Origin: Micromonospora chaiyaphumensis
GTDB taxonomy: Bacteria; Actinomycetota; Actinomycetes; Mycobacteriales; Micromonosporaceae
Length of the DNA stretch: 64,000 bases
Direction: 5' to 3'
NCBI RefSeq assembly: GCF_900091435.1
Contig: NZ_FMCS01000007.1
Span: 186,001 to 250,000, forward strand
Shown piece by piece: positions 37,568 to 45,597 of the stretch; position 1 is the first letter of the stretch; the number at the start of each line of letters is the position of its first letter. The notes under the pieces were generated by a model, which worked only from the letters and a program-made list of their open reading frames with translations, did not search any database and had not been told where the DNA came from. The translations under genes and the position numbers were made by a program.

Positions 37568-37996
37568 ATGCCGGATCCGAGTTCCTGGCTGGCCGAGACG
37601 GCCACGGCGACCGCCGCGGGCGGTCACGTACGCACCGACGACGGCGGTCTCTCCTCCGCCCTGGCGTCCCCGTTGGCGCCGCACTGCACCGGACTGACGC
37701 CCGAGCAGCTCCTGGCCGCCGCGTTCGCCTCCTGCCTGCACCACGCGGCGGTGGAGGCGGCCGGCGAGATCACCGACGAGGCGCACACCGTCGAGGTGAC
37801 CGCGGCGGCGAAGCTGGGCCGCGACGACGACGGCCGGTACCGCGCCGACGTGCACGCCGAGATCTCCTCGGCCGGTCTCACCCGGGACCAGTTGGCCGAC
37901 CTGGTCGCGCACGCCGACCGGCTCTGGCCGTTCTCCAGCGGCGACAACAGCCGGCACCGGCTGACCGTCACCCCGGCGGAGAACGGCCGGCACTGA
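37568..37996 (+). CDS. OsmC/Ohr-family protein lacking the second cysteine
   Basis: This 142-residue protein matches the Ohr branch of peroxide-reducing OsmC proteins. The reactive-site segment TPEQLLAAAFASCLHHA keeps the first cysteine. The segment that normally reads VCPYSNATRGN reads RLWPFSSGDNSR here, so the second cysteine is a tryptophan. A normal intramolecular disulfide cannot form; a one-cysteine mechanism or an external thiol (mycothiol) would be needed. ATG 37568 lies behind GGGAGG. The gene has its own SigB/SigF-type promoter. Confidence 0.82.
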   Translation: MPDPSSWLAETATATAAGGHVRTDDGGLSSALASPLAPHCTGLTPEQLLAAAFASCLHHAAVEAAGEITDEAHTVEVTAAAKLGRDDDGRYRADVHAEISSAGLTRDQLADLVAHADRLWPFSSGDNSRHRLTVTPAENGRH

Positions 37997-38000
37997 CCGC

Positions 38001-38960
38001 TCACCAGCGGAAACCGGCGGTCACCGCGCGGTGGTCGCTGTCCGGGGTGTGCACGACCCCGGCCGTGGTGGGGGTGAGCCCGCGGTAGAGGACGTGGTCC
38101 GGGCGGGTCACCGGAAGCTCCGCGGGCCAGGTGAAGCCGAAGCCCTGCCCGGCCTCGGCCTGGGCGTCGCCGAGCAGGCGGGTGAGCGGCCCGAAGACCC
38201 GGTCGGTGGTGGCGGTGTTCAGATCGCCGAGCACCACCAGCCGTGGCGCGTCGTCGGCCCGGACGGTCGCGGCGAGGGCGGTGAGGGTCTCGTCCCGGGT
38301 GGCGGTGTGCCCGGCCCGGGCCGAGCCGAGGTGGACCACGTACACCACCAGGTCGCCCTGCGGGGTGACGACCACGGCCCGCAGCGCCCGCTCCCAACCG
38401 AGGCCGGTGTCCACGCCGTGCGCCTCGCGGATCGGCCAGCGGCTCCACAGCGCGACGGTGGAGACCGCGGCCCGGTGCCGGTAGCGCCCGCCCAGAGCGG
38501 CGGCGACGCGCTCGCCGTCGTCGACCTCCTGGAGCCCGATGAGATCCGGGGCGGCGTCGGCGAGGGCGCCGACCGTGGCGGCCGGGTCGGGATTGCCGGA
38601 GCGCAGGTTCTGGCTGGCCACCCGCAGTGACGTGGCGCCCGCGCCCGATGCCGGGCGCAGCCAGGCGCCGCCGTAGAGCACCGCCCAGACCAGCGCCGGC
38701 AGCAGGACCACGAGCAGGGCCCGGCGGGACCGGCGCAGCAGCGCCGCGAGCGCGAGCAGGGGTACGCCGAGCCCGAGCAGTGGGGTGGCGCTGTCGACGA
38801 GGCTGCCCAGGCCGTGCACGTTGGGCACCGCCCGGTGGCCGACCATCAGCACGGCGAGCAGAATCGCGCACACGCCGACGACCAGCCCGCGCCGGCCCGC
38901 GCGGCCGGCGGGTTCTCCGGCGGCCCGCTCATCGACCATCTGCTCCGTCACCGTCCGCAT
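38001..38960 (-). CDS. membrane-anchored endonuclease/exonuclease/phosphatase (EEP) protein
   Basis: This 319-residue protein has three hydrophobic helices in residues 25-100, then an EEP-fold domain. The metal and catalytic residues are visible: ASQNLRSGN, LIGLQEVDDGE, VVLGDLNTA, DHVLYRG and DSDHRAV. The catalytic part should face outside. The family includes nucleases, phosphodiesterases and phospholipid phosphatases; the substrate is undetermined. It converges on the OsmC-family gene with a 4-bp gap. Confidence 0.85.
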   Translation of the reverse strand: MRTVTEQMVDERAAGEPAGRAGRRGLVVGVCAILLAVLMVGHRAVPNVHGLGSLVDSATPLLGLGVPLLALAALLRRSRRALLVVLLPALVWAVLYGGAWLRPASGAGATSLRVASQNLRSGNPDPAATVGALADAAPDLIGLQEVDDGERVAAALGGRYRHRAAVSTVALWSRWPIREAHGVDTGLGWERALRAVVVTPQGDLVVYVVHLGSARAGHTATRDETLTALAATVRADDAPRLVVLGDLNTATTDRVFGPLTRLLGDAQAEAGQGFGFTWPAELPVTRPDHVLYRGLTPTTAGVVHTPDSDHRAVTAGFRW

Positions 38961-39282
38961 CGTATCGAGCGCCGGAGGCTCCGGTGACGGTGATCCGGGT
39001 ACGTCCGCTCGTTCGCCGCGTGGCCCCTCCGGGCGACGAGTGGACGCCCAGGTGACGGGCCCGCCCCTCGGCCGAACGGAGGAGGTGGGGCGGAACCGCC
39101 GAGAAGAGGATCACGCGCGTGTTCTGGGACGGACTTTCCGACATGAACGGAAAATGCGAATCGCGCGGATGATCGAATTCGTGTTGTACCGAGCGTAATG
39201 TGCGGGCGGATCATGGCAAATTGTGGCGCATGCCACCAACCACCCCGATGGCAAGCGCCGGGAAGCTTTCTAGCCTCGGCGG
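38961..39282. other. 322-bp divergent intergenic region
   Basis: This is one of the few less GC-rich stretches, most clearly 39120-39220. It must hold the promoters of the divergent EEP and lysozyme-like genes. A TGGCGCATGCCA palindrome lies near 39224. I looked for a ydaO (c-di-AMP) riboswitch, common before actinobacterial wall hydrolases, and did not find its conserved core. No gene is evident. Confidence 0.4.
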
Positions 39283-40119
39283 GTGCATGCCGATCACCCC
39301 GACACGCAGCAGCCGAGCGACACGCCACGCGTTCGCCGTACGATCGACCCGGCCTCGGCCGAACGGACGATCGGGCGGCACCGGGCCCCGGAGCCGGCCC
39401 GGCGCGGACCGGTCCGCTCCACTCCCGCCCGCATCGCCGTCGCCACCGGCGTGACCTGCTGCCTCGGCCTGATCGGCGTGGTCGGCGCACGGGAGACCGG
39501 CCAGCACCACGAACCGGTCCGTGAGGTGCTCGCCGACCGGGCGGCCACCGAGCAGCGGGCCTCCCGGGACTTCGAGCGGGCCGCCCCGCCGGTCGCCGTG
39601 CCGGTCACCCCCATCCCCGCCGCCACGCCGAGCCCGACGCCCACGAAGAAGAAGGCGCCCAAGAAGCCCGTCCGGCCGAAGCACCCCCGGCCCGTCGCCG
39701 GGCTGGACCAGCGGCAGATGGACAACGCCAAGGCCATCGTCGACACCGGCCTGACCATGAAGATGCCCCGCCGGGCGCTCGTGGTGGCCGTGGCCACCGC
39801 CATGCAGGAGAGCAACCTCTACAACCTGGCCAGCGACGTGCTCCCCGAGTCGTTCGACTACCCGCACCAGGGCAGCGGCTCCGACCACGACTCGGTCGGC
39901 CTGTTCCAGCAGCGGCCCAGCAGCGGCTGGGGCACCGTCGCCGAGTGCATGCGCCCGGCGTACGCGGCCCGCGCCTTCTTCACCGCGCTGAACGAGGTGC
40001 CCGGGTGGATCGAGATGAGCCTCACGGCAGCCGCCCAGGCGGTGCAGGTCTCCGCGTTCCCCGACGCGTACGCGAAGCACGAGGACCGGGCCACCACCGT
40101 GGTGGCGGCGCTGGTCTGA
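39283..40119 (+). CDS. membrane-anchored lysozyme-like cell-wall protein
   Basis: This 278-residue protein has a basic cytoplasmic N-terminus, one transmembrane helix (about residues 50-67; IAVATGVTCCLGLIGVV), a Pro/Lys-rich wall-spanning linker (100-140) and a C-terminal lysozyme-like domain. That domain reads ALVVAVATAMQESNLYNL, then SVGLFQQRPSSGWGTV and AAQAVQVSAFPDAYAKHE. The Glu in MQES is the candidate catalytic acid. This domain is common in actinobacterial wall hydrolases and probably acts on peptidoglycan. The GTG start at 39283 is the only in-frame start that includes the full N-terminus. Confidence 0.8.
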   Translation: MHADHPDTQQPSDTPRVRRTIDPASAERTIGRHRAPEPARRGPVRSTPARIAVATGVTCCLGLIGVVGARETGQHHEPVREVLADRAATEQRASRDFERAAPPVAVPVTPIPAATPSPTPTKKKAPKKPVRPKHPRPVAGLDQRQMDNAKAIVDTGLTMKMPRRALVVAVATAMQESNLYNLASDVLPESFDYPHQGSGSDHDSVGLFQQRPSSGWGTVAECMRPAYAARAFFTALNEVPGWIEMSLTAAAQAVQVSAFPDAYAKHEDRATTVVAALV

Positions 40120-40127
40120 GCCGGCGC

Positions 40128-40613
40128 TCAGGCGGCGCTGCGCTCGGCGGTACCGCCGGGTGGCACGCCCGCGGCGGCGGTCGGCGTGTCCGGGGGCACG
40201 GTGTCGCCGCGTACCCCGGCGAGGATCTCGTCGACGCGGGCCTCGCGCCGACGGCGGGCCAGCAGCGCCGCCTCGAAGTCCCGGCGCGCCCGGACCGCAT
40301 CGGCGTAGGCCTGCTCGCGCACCCGGCGGGCCTCCTCGCGCGCGGCCTCCAGCTCGCCCCGGGCCTCGGCCAGCAGCCGGGCGGCCTCGCGCTCGGCGGC
40401 CGTGCCGGTGGCCGTGTCGCCGTCCACGGCGGCCGTCCGGCGGCGCAGGAAGTCGCAGAGGTGGGTCGCGTCCTCCCGGATCAGGTCCCACTCGCGGCCG
40501 GCGCCGGCGCTCTCCGCGCGTGCCGCGAGCCGGACCAACCGGATTCCCAGCTCATCCAGGCAGGAGTCCACCTGCCGCTGGTCGTAACCGGTCTCAACCA
40601 CGGAGAACCTCAT
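40128..40613 (-). CDS. DivIVA-like coiled-coil protein
   Basis: This 161-residue protein opens with MRFSVVETGYDQRQVDSCLDEL, which resembles the membrane-binding N-terminus of DivIVA/Wag31-family proteins (GYDxxxVDxxL). It continues as a long charged coiled coil (residues 70-130, AREEARRVREQAYADAVRARR) with a low-complexity tail. In actinobacteria such proteins mark poles or curved membrane. At about 160 residues it is shorter than Wag31, so a paralogue or septal accessory is likely. It is convergent with the lysozyme-like gene. Confidence 0.7.
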   Translation of the reverse strand: MRFSVVETGYDQRQVDSCLDELGIRLVRLAARAESAGAGREWDLIREDATHLCDFLRRRTAAVDGDTATGTAAEREAARLLAEARGELEAAREEARRVREQAYADAVRARRDFEAALLARRRREARVDEILAGVRGDTVPPDTPTAAAGVPPGGTAERSAA

Positions 40614-40733
40614 GCTGTGTCGCCCCCCAGGCAGCTGGTGTCACGTCCCCACCTGACGATCCTGGGCGCCCACGGCCACGGCCGCGGCGGTTCCCGCAAA
40701 ATGTTCAGCATCCGGACGCCCGGACGAAACCGG

Positions 40734-41180
40734 TCAGGGGTGCTTGGGGAGCACGACCACCCGGCCGAAGAACTCGTCGATGCGGCGCACCACGTCGTTG
40801 AAGTCGTCCAGGTCGATCGGCTTCGTCACGTACGCGTTGGCCTGGAGGGTGTAGCTGCCGAGGATGTCCGTGTCGGCGTTGGAGGTGGTCAGCACGACGA
40901 TCGGGATGGTGCGCAGGTCCTCGTCCCGCTTGACCTCGCCGAGCACCTGGCGCCCGTCCATGCGCGGCATGTTCAGGTCGAGCAGGATGACGTCGGGCCG
41001 CCGGGCCTCGGTGTGCCGGCCCTCGCGGCGGAGGAACTCCATCGCCTCCTGGCCGTCGTTGACCACGTCGATGACCTTCTCGACGTCCGAGTCCTCGAGC
41101 GCCTCCTCGATCATCAGGACGTCGCCCGGGTCGTCGTCCACCACCAGGATGCGAACGGGGCTCGGGGTGCCATGACCCAT
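40734..41180 (-). CDS. single-domain response regulator, Rcp1-like
   Basis: This 148-residue stand-alone receiver domain has ILVVDDDPGDVLMIEEAL, phospho-acceptor Asp in VILLDLNMPRMDG, the switch Thr in VVLTTSNADTDI and Lys in VTKPIDLDDF. The DDPGDxLLI start and long beta4 insertion are typical of the Rcp1 group, receivers that pair with phytochromes or hybrid kinases. With no output domain it must act by protein contact. It lies 72 bp downstream of the STAS gene on the same strand, probably as the last gene of the PP2C-B12-STAS set. Confidence 0.88.
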   Translation of the reverse strand: MGHGTPSPVRILVVDDDPGDVLMIEEALEDSDVEKVIDVVNDGQEAMEFLRREGRHTEARRPDVILLDLNMPRMDGRQVLGEVKRDEDLRTIPIVVLTTSNADTDILGSYTLQANAYVTKPIDLDDFNDVVRRIDEFFGRVVVLPKHP

Positions 41181-41252
41181 GGGACTACCTGCTTCGTCTC
41201 GGAGGTGGAGCGCCGACGGCGAGGTCGACTGCTGGCGGGGAAATCTATCCGA

Positions 41253-41600
41253 TCAGGAGGCGGCCGGAGTGGCCGGGTCGGCCGGCTCCGCCTCGTGGCG
41301 CAGCACCTCGGCCAGCCCGGTCACCTGGAGCACCCGGGCCACCCGCCCGGTCGCTCCGGTTATCCGCAACCAGCCGCCGTCGGCGGCGGCGAGGTTGTCG
41401 CCGCGGACGAACGCGGCGATGCCGGTCGAGTCGCAGAAGGTCAGCTCGGTGAGGTCCAGCAGCAGCTCACGGTGCCCCTCGGCGAACAGCCGGTCGATGG
41501 CCGCGTTGAGTTCGGGCGCGGTGCTCAGGTCGAGCTCACCCGCGAGCCGGAGGCGGGCCGGACCGCCGTCCCGCTGGCCGTGCGTGACGGTGAAGGTCAC
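41253..41600 (-). CDS. STAS-domain anti-anti-sigma factor
   Basis: This 115-residue protein is a single STAS domain (RsbV/SpoIIAA type). It has LRLAGELDLSTAPEL near the start and LLLDLTELTFCDSTGIAAF, whose Ser in DSTG is the regulatory phosphorylation site. Dephosphorylated STAS proteins bind the anti-sigma kinase and free the sigma factor; the neighbouring PP2C phosphatase is the obvious activator. GTG 41600 behind AGAGGGG is the start, though the frame is open 16 codons further. It follows the cobalamin-binding gene on the same strand. Confidence 0.88.
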   Translation of the reverse strand: MTFTVTHGQRDGGPARLRLAGELDLSTAPELNAAIDRLFAEGHRELLLDLTELTFCDSTGIAAFVRGDNLAAADGGWLRITGATGRVARVLQVTGLAEVLRHEAEPADPATPAAS

Positions 41601-41687
41601 CGTGGCCCCTCTCGATCCCACCGCAGGCCGACCCTTGCAGTGCAGCAAGTATAAGCAGGTCCGCCCGCCGCGCCCGCACCCCGACGG

Positions 41688-42737
41688 TCACCGTTCCGGC
41701 ACGGCGGACAGCCCGCCGACCAGCGCACGGGCCCGGTCGAGGAACCGCCCGGCCCGGGGGAAGTCGTGCAGCCGCTGTCCATAGTGGTCGAGGGTGAGGG
41801 CGACCGCGCCGGCCGGGACCCGGCGGCTCACGAGGATCGCCACCAGCCACTCGACGAACTCGGTGAAGAGGGTCTCGTCGTCGACGTAGAGGGCGGCGGC
41901 GAGGAAGTCGACGATGTAGCCGAGGTCGCTGACGGTCGAGTCGAGCTGCGCCGGGGTGTAGTGGCGCACCCCGGGCACCCGCTCCCGCAGGTCGGCCAGG
42001 GCGCTGTCGATCAGCTCACCGCGCCGCTTGGCCAGGCTCGCGTACTCGTCGTCGGCGAGGTGGTCGAGCCGGGCGGGCGGCACCGCGCGCAGTGCCCGCT
42101 CGTCGGCGACCAGGTCGGCGGCGGTCGGCGCGTCCGGCGCCCAGGGCACGCCGAGCACCCGGGCCCAGCGGCCGTCGCCACCGAAGCCGCGCCCACCCAC
42201 CACCACCGGCACGTCGGAGCGCCGGCACGCCTCGATCATGCGGTGCGCGTGGGGCAGCCGCATCGGCAGCGCGCAGGCGAGGGCGACCGCGTGCGCGTCG
42301 TACCGGTGCAGGTAGGACACCAGGTGGGCGGCGGGCACGCTCGCCCCGAGGAAGGTGATCTGCCAGCCGCGCAGCCGCAGGACCTCGGCCACCAGCCGGG
42401 CGGGCAGCGCGTGCCACTCGCCGTCCATGCAGGCGACCACGATCCGGCCGCGGGTGGGGCGGGGATCGGCGTACGCTGCCACGGCCGCCACCACCCGCTC
42501 GCTGATGTGGGTGGCGGCGTGCTCCTGGGCCACGCTCCACTCGTCGCGCGCCCACCGCTCCCCCACCTCGGCCTGGGCCGGGGCGACCAGATCGAGCAGC
42601 ACCCGCTCGGCCGGCACGCCGGACTCCAGCAGCCCGCGGGCCACCTCGACGGCGGCGTGCTCGTCGGCCTCGGCGAGGCACTCCAGGTAGCCGGGGAAGG
42701 CCTGGGCCGGGTGGGCCTCGGTGGTCGTGGCGGTCAC
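41688..42737 (-). CDS. cobalamin-binding protein with CarH-type light-sensor signature
   Basis: This 349-residue protein has a four-helix cap domain (residues about 15-90) and a B12-binding Rossmann domain (95-215). The cap carries W62-x9-E72-H73 (WARDEWSVAQEH), the Wx9EH signature of CarH-type photoreceptors that bind adenosylcobalamin. The Rossmann domain has E107-x-H109 (DGEWHALP), where the His would be the lower axial ligand. It lacks the MerR DNA-binding domain of CarH; instead a C-terminal helical domain (about 245-345) of unknown role is attached. GTG 42737 overlaps the phosphatase stop by 4 bp. It may pass a light or B12 signal to the phosphatase or STAS partner. Confidence 0.85.
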   Translation of the reverse strand: MTATTTEAHPAQAFPGYLECLAEADEHAAVEVARGLLESGVPAERVLLDLVAPAQAEVGERWARDEWSVAQEHAATHISERVVAAVAAYADPRPTRGRIVVACMDGEWHALPARLVAEVLRLRGWQITFLGASVPAAHLVSYLHRYDAHAVALACALPMRLPHAHRMIEACRRSDVPVVVGGRGFGGDGRWARVLGVPWAPDAPTAADLVADERALRAVPPARLDHLADDEYASLAKRRGELIDSALADLRERVPGVRHYTPAQLDSTVSDLGYIVDFLAAALYVDDETLFTEFVEWLVAILVSRRVPAGAVALTLDHYGQRLHDFPRAGRFLDRARALVGGLSAVPER

Positions 42738-44536
42738 GCGTCGGTCTCCCTCGTTCGGTCGGTGCCGACCGGCCCGGGCACCGCGTGCAGGTGGCGGCCC
42801 GGGCGGCCCGGGGTCGTCGCCCGCAACGCGAGCACCGCGATGTCGTCGTGGTCGCCGTGGCCGAGCCAGTCGCAGGTCACCTGCTCGACCCGCTCGGCCA
42901 GCGCCGGGGCCGGCATCCGGTGGCAGCCGGTCACCGCGTGCAGCAGCCGCTCGGCGCCGAACTGCTCCTCGCCCCGCCGGCCGCCGCGCGCCTCGGTCAC
43001 CCCGTCGCTGTAGAGCAGGCAGGTCTCACCCGGGGCCAGGTGCACGGTGACCTCGCCGATCCGGGGATCCGGCACCACGCCGATCAGCATCCCGCTCAGC
43101 GGCACGACCTCCACCTCGCCGGAGGCCAGCAGCACCAGGGGCGGGAGGTGACCGCCGCCGGCCATGGTCAGGGTGAGCCCGCCGTCGCGGTGGGGGCGCA
43201 CCACGCCCAGCACCATGGTGGCGAACCGGCCCTGCCCGTGCGCCTGGGTGGTTTCCAGCAACGCGTCGTTGAGCAGCTTCAGCAGCCGCGCCGGCTGCGA
43301 CTCGACCCGGTGCAGCGCGTGCAGGCACTGGCGGAGCTGGCCGGTGAACACGGCCGCCTCCACGCCCTTGCCCGAGACGTCGCCGAGGAAGAAGACCGAG
43401 CCGCCGTCGACGAGCCGGTGCGAGCCGTAGAAGTCGCCGCCGATCCGCAGCCCGGCCTGCGCCGGCCGGTAGGCGGTGCCCCACTGCACGCCCTGGGCCG
43501 CCGCCGGCTCGACGGGCAGGAGACTCGCCTGGAGGGTGTCGGCCACCTCGGCCTGGTCGCGGTAGAGCAGGGCGGTGGTGAGCGCGGCGCCGGCCCGGGC
43601 AGCGAAGGCGCGGACCAGGTCGAGGTCGGCCTCGTCGTGCCAGCGGCCGGCCCGGCGGGCGACCAGCAGCACCCCGGCCGGGGCCTCCCGGCCGGGCAGC
43701 GGCACCACCCGGGCGGTGGCGCCGGCCTCGTCGAGCCCGGGCAGCCAGCCCGCCTCGACGGCCTGCTCGACCAGCCAGTCCAGGGCGTGCGGCTCGGCGC
43801 CGCCGAGCCCCTCCTCGATCGCCGACGGCAGCGCCGCGGCGGCGAGCACGCCGCTGTCCACGGCCGGCGACGGCTCCAGGTCGCGGCGCGGCGTCAGACG
43901 CGCCGAGCTGAAGTTGTCGCCCGCATCGTCGTCCGCGCGCACCGCCCGCCACCACCGGGCCCGGCCGGAGCGCGGGGCCAGCACCAGCACGGCGACGTCG
44001 GCCACGGTCGGCACGGCCAGCCGGACCACCGCGGCGGCGGCGCGGTCGGGATGCAGGGGGTTGCCGAGCTTCTCGCCGACCACGGCGAGGAACGCCGAGC
44101 GGGCCCGCTCGGCGAGCAGCGCGTCGGCGCGGCTGACGCTCTCGGTGACGTCCTCGACGTACCAGCAGCGACGACCGGCGGAGAGCGGGACCCGGCGCAG
44201 CCGCAGTCGCCGGCCGTGATGGGTGAACTCGCCCGGGTCGTCGCCACCGAGCGCGGCAACGCCCGCCGCGGCGAGGACCTCGCCGGGCACCACCTCGGGG
44301 ACCAGCCGCTCGGCCACCGGGCTGAGATGCCGCACCACCCCGTCGGCGTCGCAGACGATCAGACCCTCGCGGAAGTGCTCCACCACCTCCGACCAGCCGG
44401 GGGTGGCCGGGCCGCGGTCCGGGGCCAGGGGCGGCAGCGCCGGCTCGGGCGGGGACCACGCCCGAGCCCGTTGGGCACCCGGCGTGGAGATCCGTCCGTC
44501 GCCCGGGTCAGCACCCCTGACGTCGGCAGCAGTCAC
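42734..44536 (-). CDS. PAS-GAF-PP2C (SpoIIE-type) phosphatase
   Basis: This ~600-residue phosphatase has a PAS domain (EGLIVCDADGVVRHLSPVAE), a GAF domain in the middle and a C-terminal SpoIIE/PP2C domain. All metal-binding aspartates are present (IGGDFYGSH, FLGDVSGKG, YSDGVTEA, DDIAVLAL). It should dephosphorylate STAS anti-anti-sigma factors in response to its sensor domains or the B12 protein. There is no RsbW-type kinase domain. An in-frame 54-bp repeat (43867-43920) inserts FSSARLTPRRDLEPSP into the GAF region. I start at GTG 44536; TTG 44596 extends it 20 residues. It overlaps the B12 gene by 4 bp. Confidence 0.88.
   Translation of the reverse strand: MTAADVRGADPGDGRISTPGAQRARAWSPPEPALPPLAPDRGPATPGWSEVVEHFREGLIVCDADGVVRHLSPVAERLVPEVVPGEVLAAAGVAALGGDDPGEFTHHGRRLRLRRVPLSAGRRCWYVEDVTESVSRADALLAERARSAFLAVVGEKLGNPLHPDRAAAAVVRLAVPTVADVAVLVLAPRSGRARWWRAVRADDDAGDNFSSARLTPRRDLEPSPAVDSGVLAAAALPSAIEEGLGGAEPHALDWLVEQAVEAGWLPGLDEAGATARVVPLPGREAPAGVLLVARRAGRWHDEADLDLVRAFAARAGAALTTALLYRDQAEVADTLQASLLPVEPAAAQGVQWGTAYRPAQAGLRIGGDFYGSHRLVDGGSVFFLGDVSGKGVEAAVFTGQLRQCLHALHRVESQPARLLKLLNDALLETTQAHGQGRFATMVLGVVRPHRDGGLTLTMAGGGHLPPLVLLASGEVEVVPLSGMLIGVVPDPRIGEVTVHLAPGETCLLYSDGVTEARGGRRGEEQFGAERLLHAVTGCHRMPAPALAERVEQVTCDWLGHGDHDDIAVLALRATTPGRPGRHLHAVPGPVGTDRTRETDA
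43867..43920. repeat. 54-bp dispersed repeat, copy B, inside the PP2C gene
   Basis: This copy matches 34892-34945 at 51 of 54 positions. Because 54 is a multiple of three and one strand has no stop, it adds 18 codons to the GAF domain without breaking the phosphatase frame. The flanks share no target duplication that I can be sure of. Confidence 0.8.
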
Positions 44537-44743
44537 CAGCTGAGCCCCACTCCTTGTCGATACCCGCGGTCCACCGGCAGCGGCGCGTATGGTCAAATCT
44601 CTCCGCCCACCCTACGCCGGTGTACCGGTACCGCCACCTCACGGCCGACGGCCCGGCCTGCGGACGCGCCACCCGGCAGGCCCGTACCGGGCTTGTTACG
44701 ATCCGGGAACGACCCGGCCCGGCCGGCAGCGCGGAGAGGCGTG

Positions 44744-45139
44744 ATGGTGGCATCCCGACGGAGAACGCCCGAGGCGACACCGCTCACCATCTCCGTGGAC
44801 CGCTCCGATCCGGGGGTGCCGGTCATCCGGATCGGCGGTGATCTCGCCTTCGCCACGGCCACCCCGCTGCGCACCGAGGTCGACCGGCTGCTGGCCGGGG
44901 CCCCGCGGACGCTCGTGCTCGACTTCCGCGACCTGATCTTCATCGACAGCACCGGCCTGTCGGTGATCGTGCACGCCTGGCGGCACGGCCAGCAGAGCGG
45001 GACCGCCATCCAACTCTGGGAGACGCCCCGCTTCCTGGCGACCATCCTCGACATGACCGGTGTGGCCGGCCTGCTGACCCGGCCGCAGCCCGACGGCCGG
45101 TCCGACCGGCCCGTACCGGGCTCGTCCGCCCTTGCCTGA
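44744..45139 (+). CDS. STAS-domain anti-anti-sigma factor
   Basis: This 131-residue STAS protein has IRIGGDLAFATATPLRTEV and the regulatory serine motif LVLDFRDLIFIDSTGLSVIV. ATG 44744 lies five bases after GGAGAGG. It is divergent from the PP2C gene and 46 bp upstream of another STAS gene in the same direction. The ~20-residue tail (QPDGRSDRPVPGSSALA) is unstructured. Confidence 0.87.
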   Translation: MVASRRRTPEATPLTISVDRSDPGVPVIRIGGDLAFATATPLRTEVDRLLAGAPRTLVLDFRDLIFIDSTGLSVIVHAWRHGQQSGTAIQLWETPRFLATILDMTGVAGLLTRPQPDGRSDRPVPGSSALA

Positions 45140-45185
45140 GCACCCCGGGGTTTCCCGGACCGGTCCGAGCTGGAAACATGGCCGT

Positions 45186-45533
45186 ATGCCCGCGCAGCTG
45201 TTGACCATCGAGGTGGACCGGCTCGACGCCGGCCGTGCCCGCCTTCGGCTGACCGGCGAGCTGGATTTCGCCACCGCGCCGGAGCTCGTCGCCGCCGCGG
45301 CCGAACTGCGCCGCGACGGCTGCCACGAGCTGTTGCTCGACTTCGCCGGGGTGGCGCTCTGCGACTCCTCCGGCCTCAGCGCCCTGGTGGTCATCCACCG
45401 GGCCGGCGCGGGTCCGGTGCGGCTGGACGCCGTGGGCCCGCAGGTGCGGCAGCTCCTCGACCGCACGGGGCTGGCCGAGCTGCTCGCCGTCCCGCCGCCC
45501 GGGGAGACCGGGGCCACCCGCGAGGCCGGCTGA
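45186..45533 (+). CDS. STAS-domain anti-anti-sigma factor
   Basis: This 115-residue single STAS domain has LRLTGELDFATAPEL and LLLDFAGVALCDSSGLSAL, where DSSG is the phosphorylation site. It is the second of two tandem STAS genes and the third STAS protein in the cluster. ATG 45186 is chosen because the fold begins immediately after it; the frame is open 18 codons upstream. Confidence 0.87.
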   Translation: MPAQLLTIEVDRLDAGRARLRLTGELDFATAPELVAAAAELRRDGCHELLLDFAGVALCDSSGLSALVVIHRAGAGPVRLDAVGPQVRQLLDRTGLAELLAVPPPGETGATREAG

Positions 45534-45552
45534 CCGGCCGGAAACGGGAGGT

Positions 45553-45585
45553 GGCCCCCGGCCCTGGGACCAGGGGCCGGGGGCC
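45553..45585. terminator. bidirectional terminator between convergent genes
   Basis: A 15-bp stem (45553-45567 with 45570-45585) with one bulged C and a 2-nt apex lies between the STAS gene and the convergent hypothetical gene. No U-tract is present. Confidence 0.75.
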
Positions 45586-45597
45586 GGGGAGGGTGGC

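Noticed and set aside
38961-39282. Possible ydaO (c-di-AMP) riboswitch before a wall-hydrolase-like gene
   Set aside because: The conserved ydaO core segments are absent.
45150-45177. GTTT-N18-GGAAAC before the second tandem STAS gene, around a CGGACCGGTCCG palindrome
   Set aside because: The spacer is too long and the -10 is a poor match; possibly an operator but unsupported.
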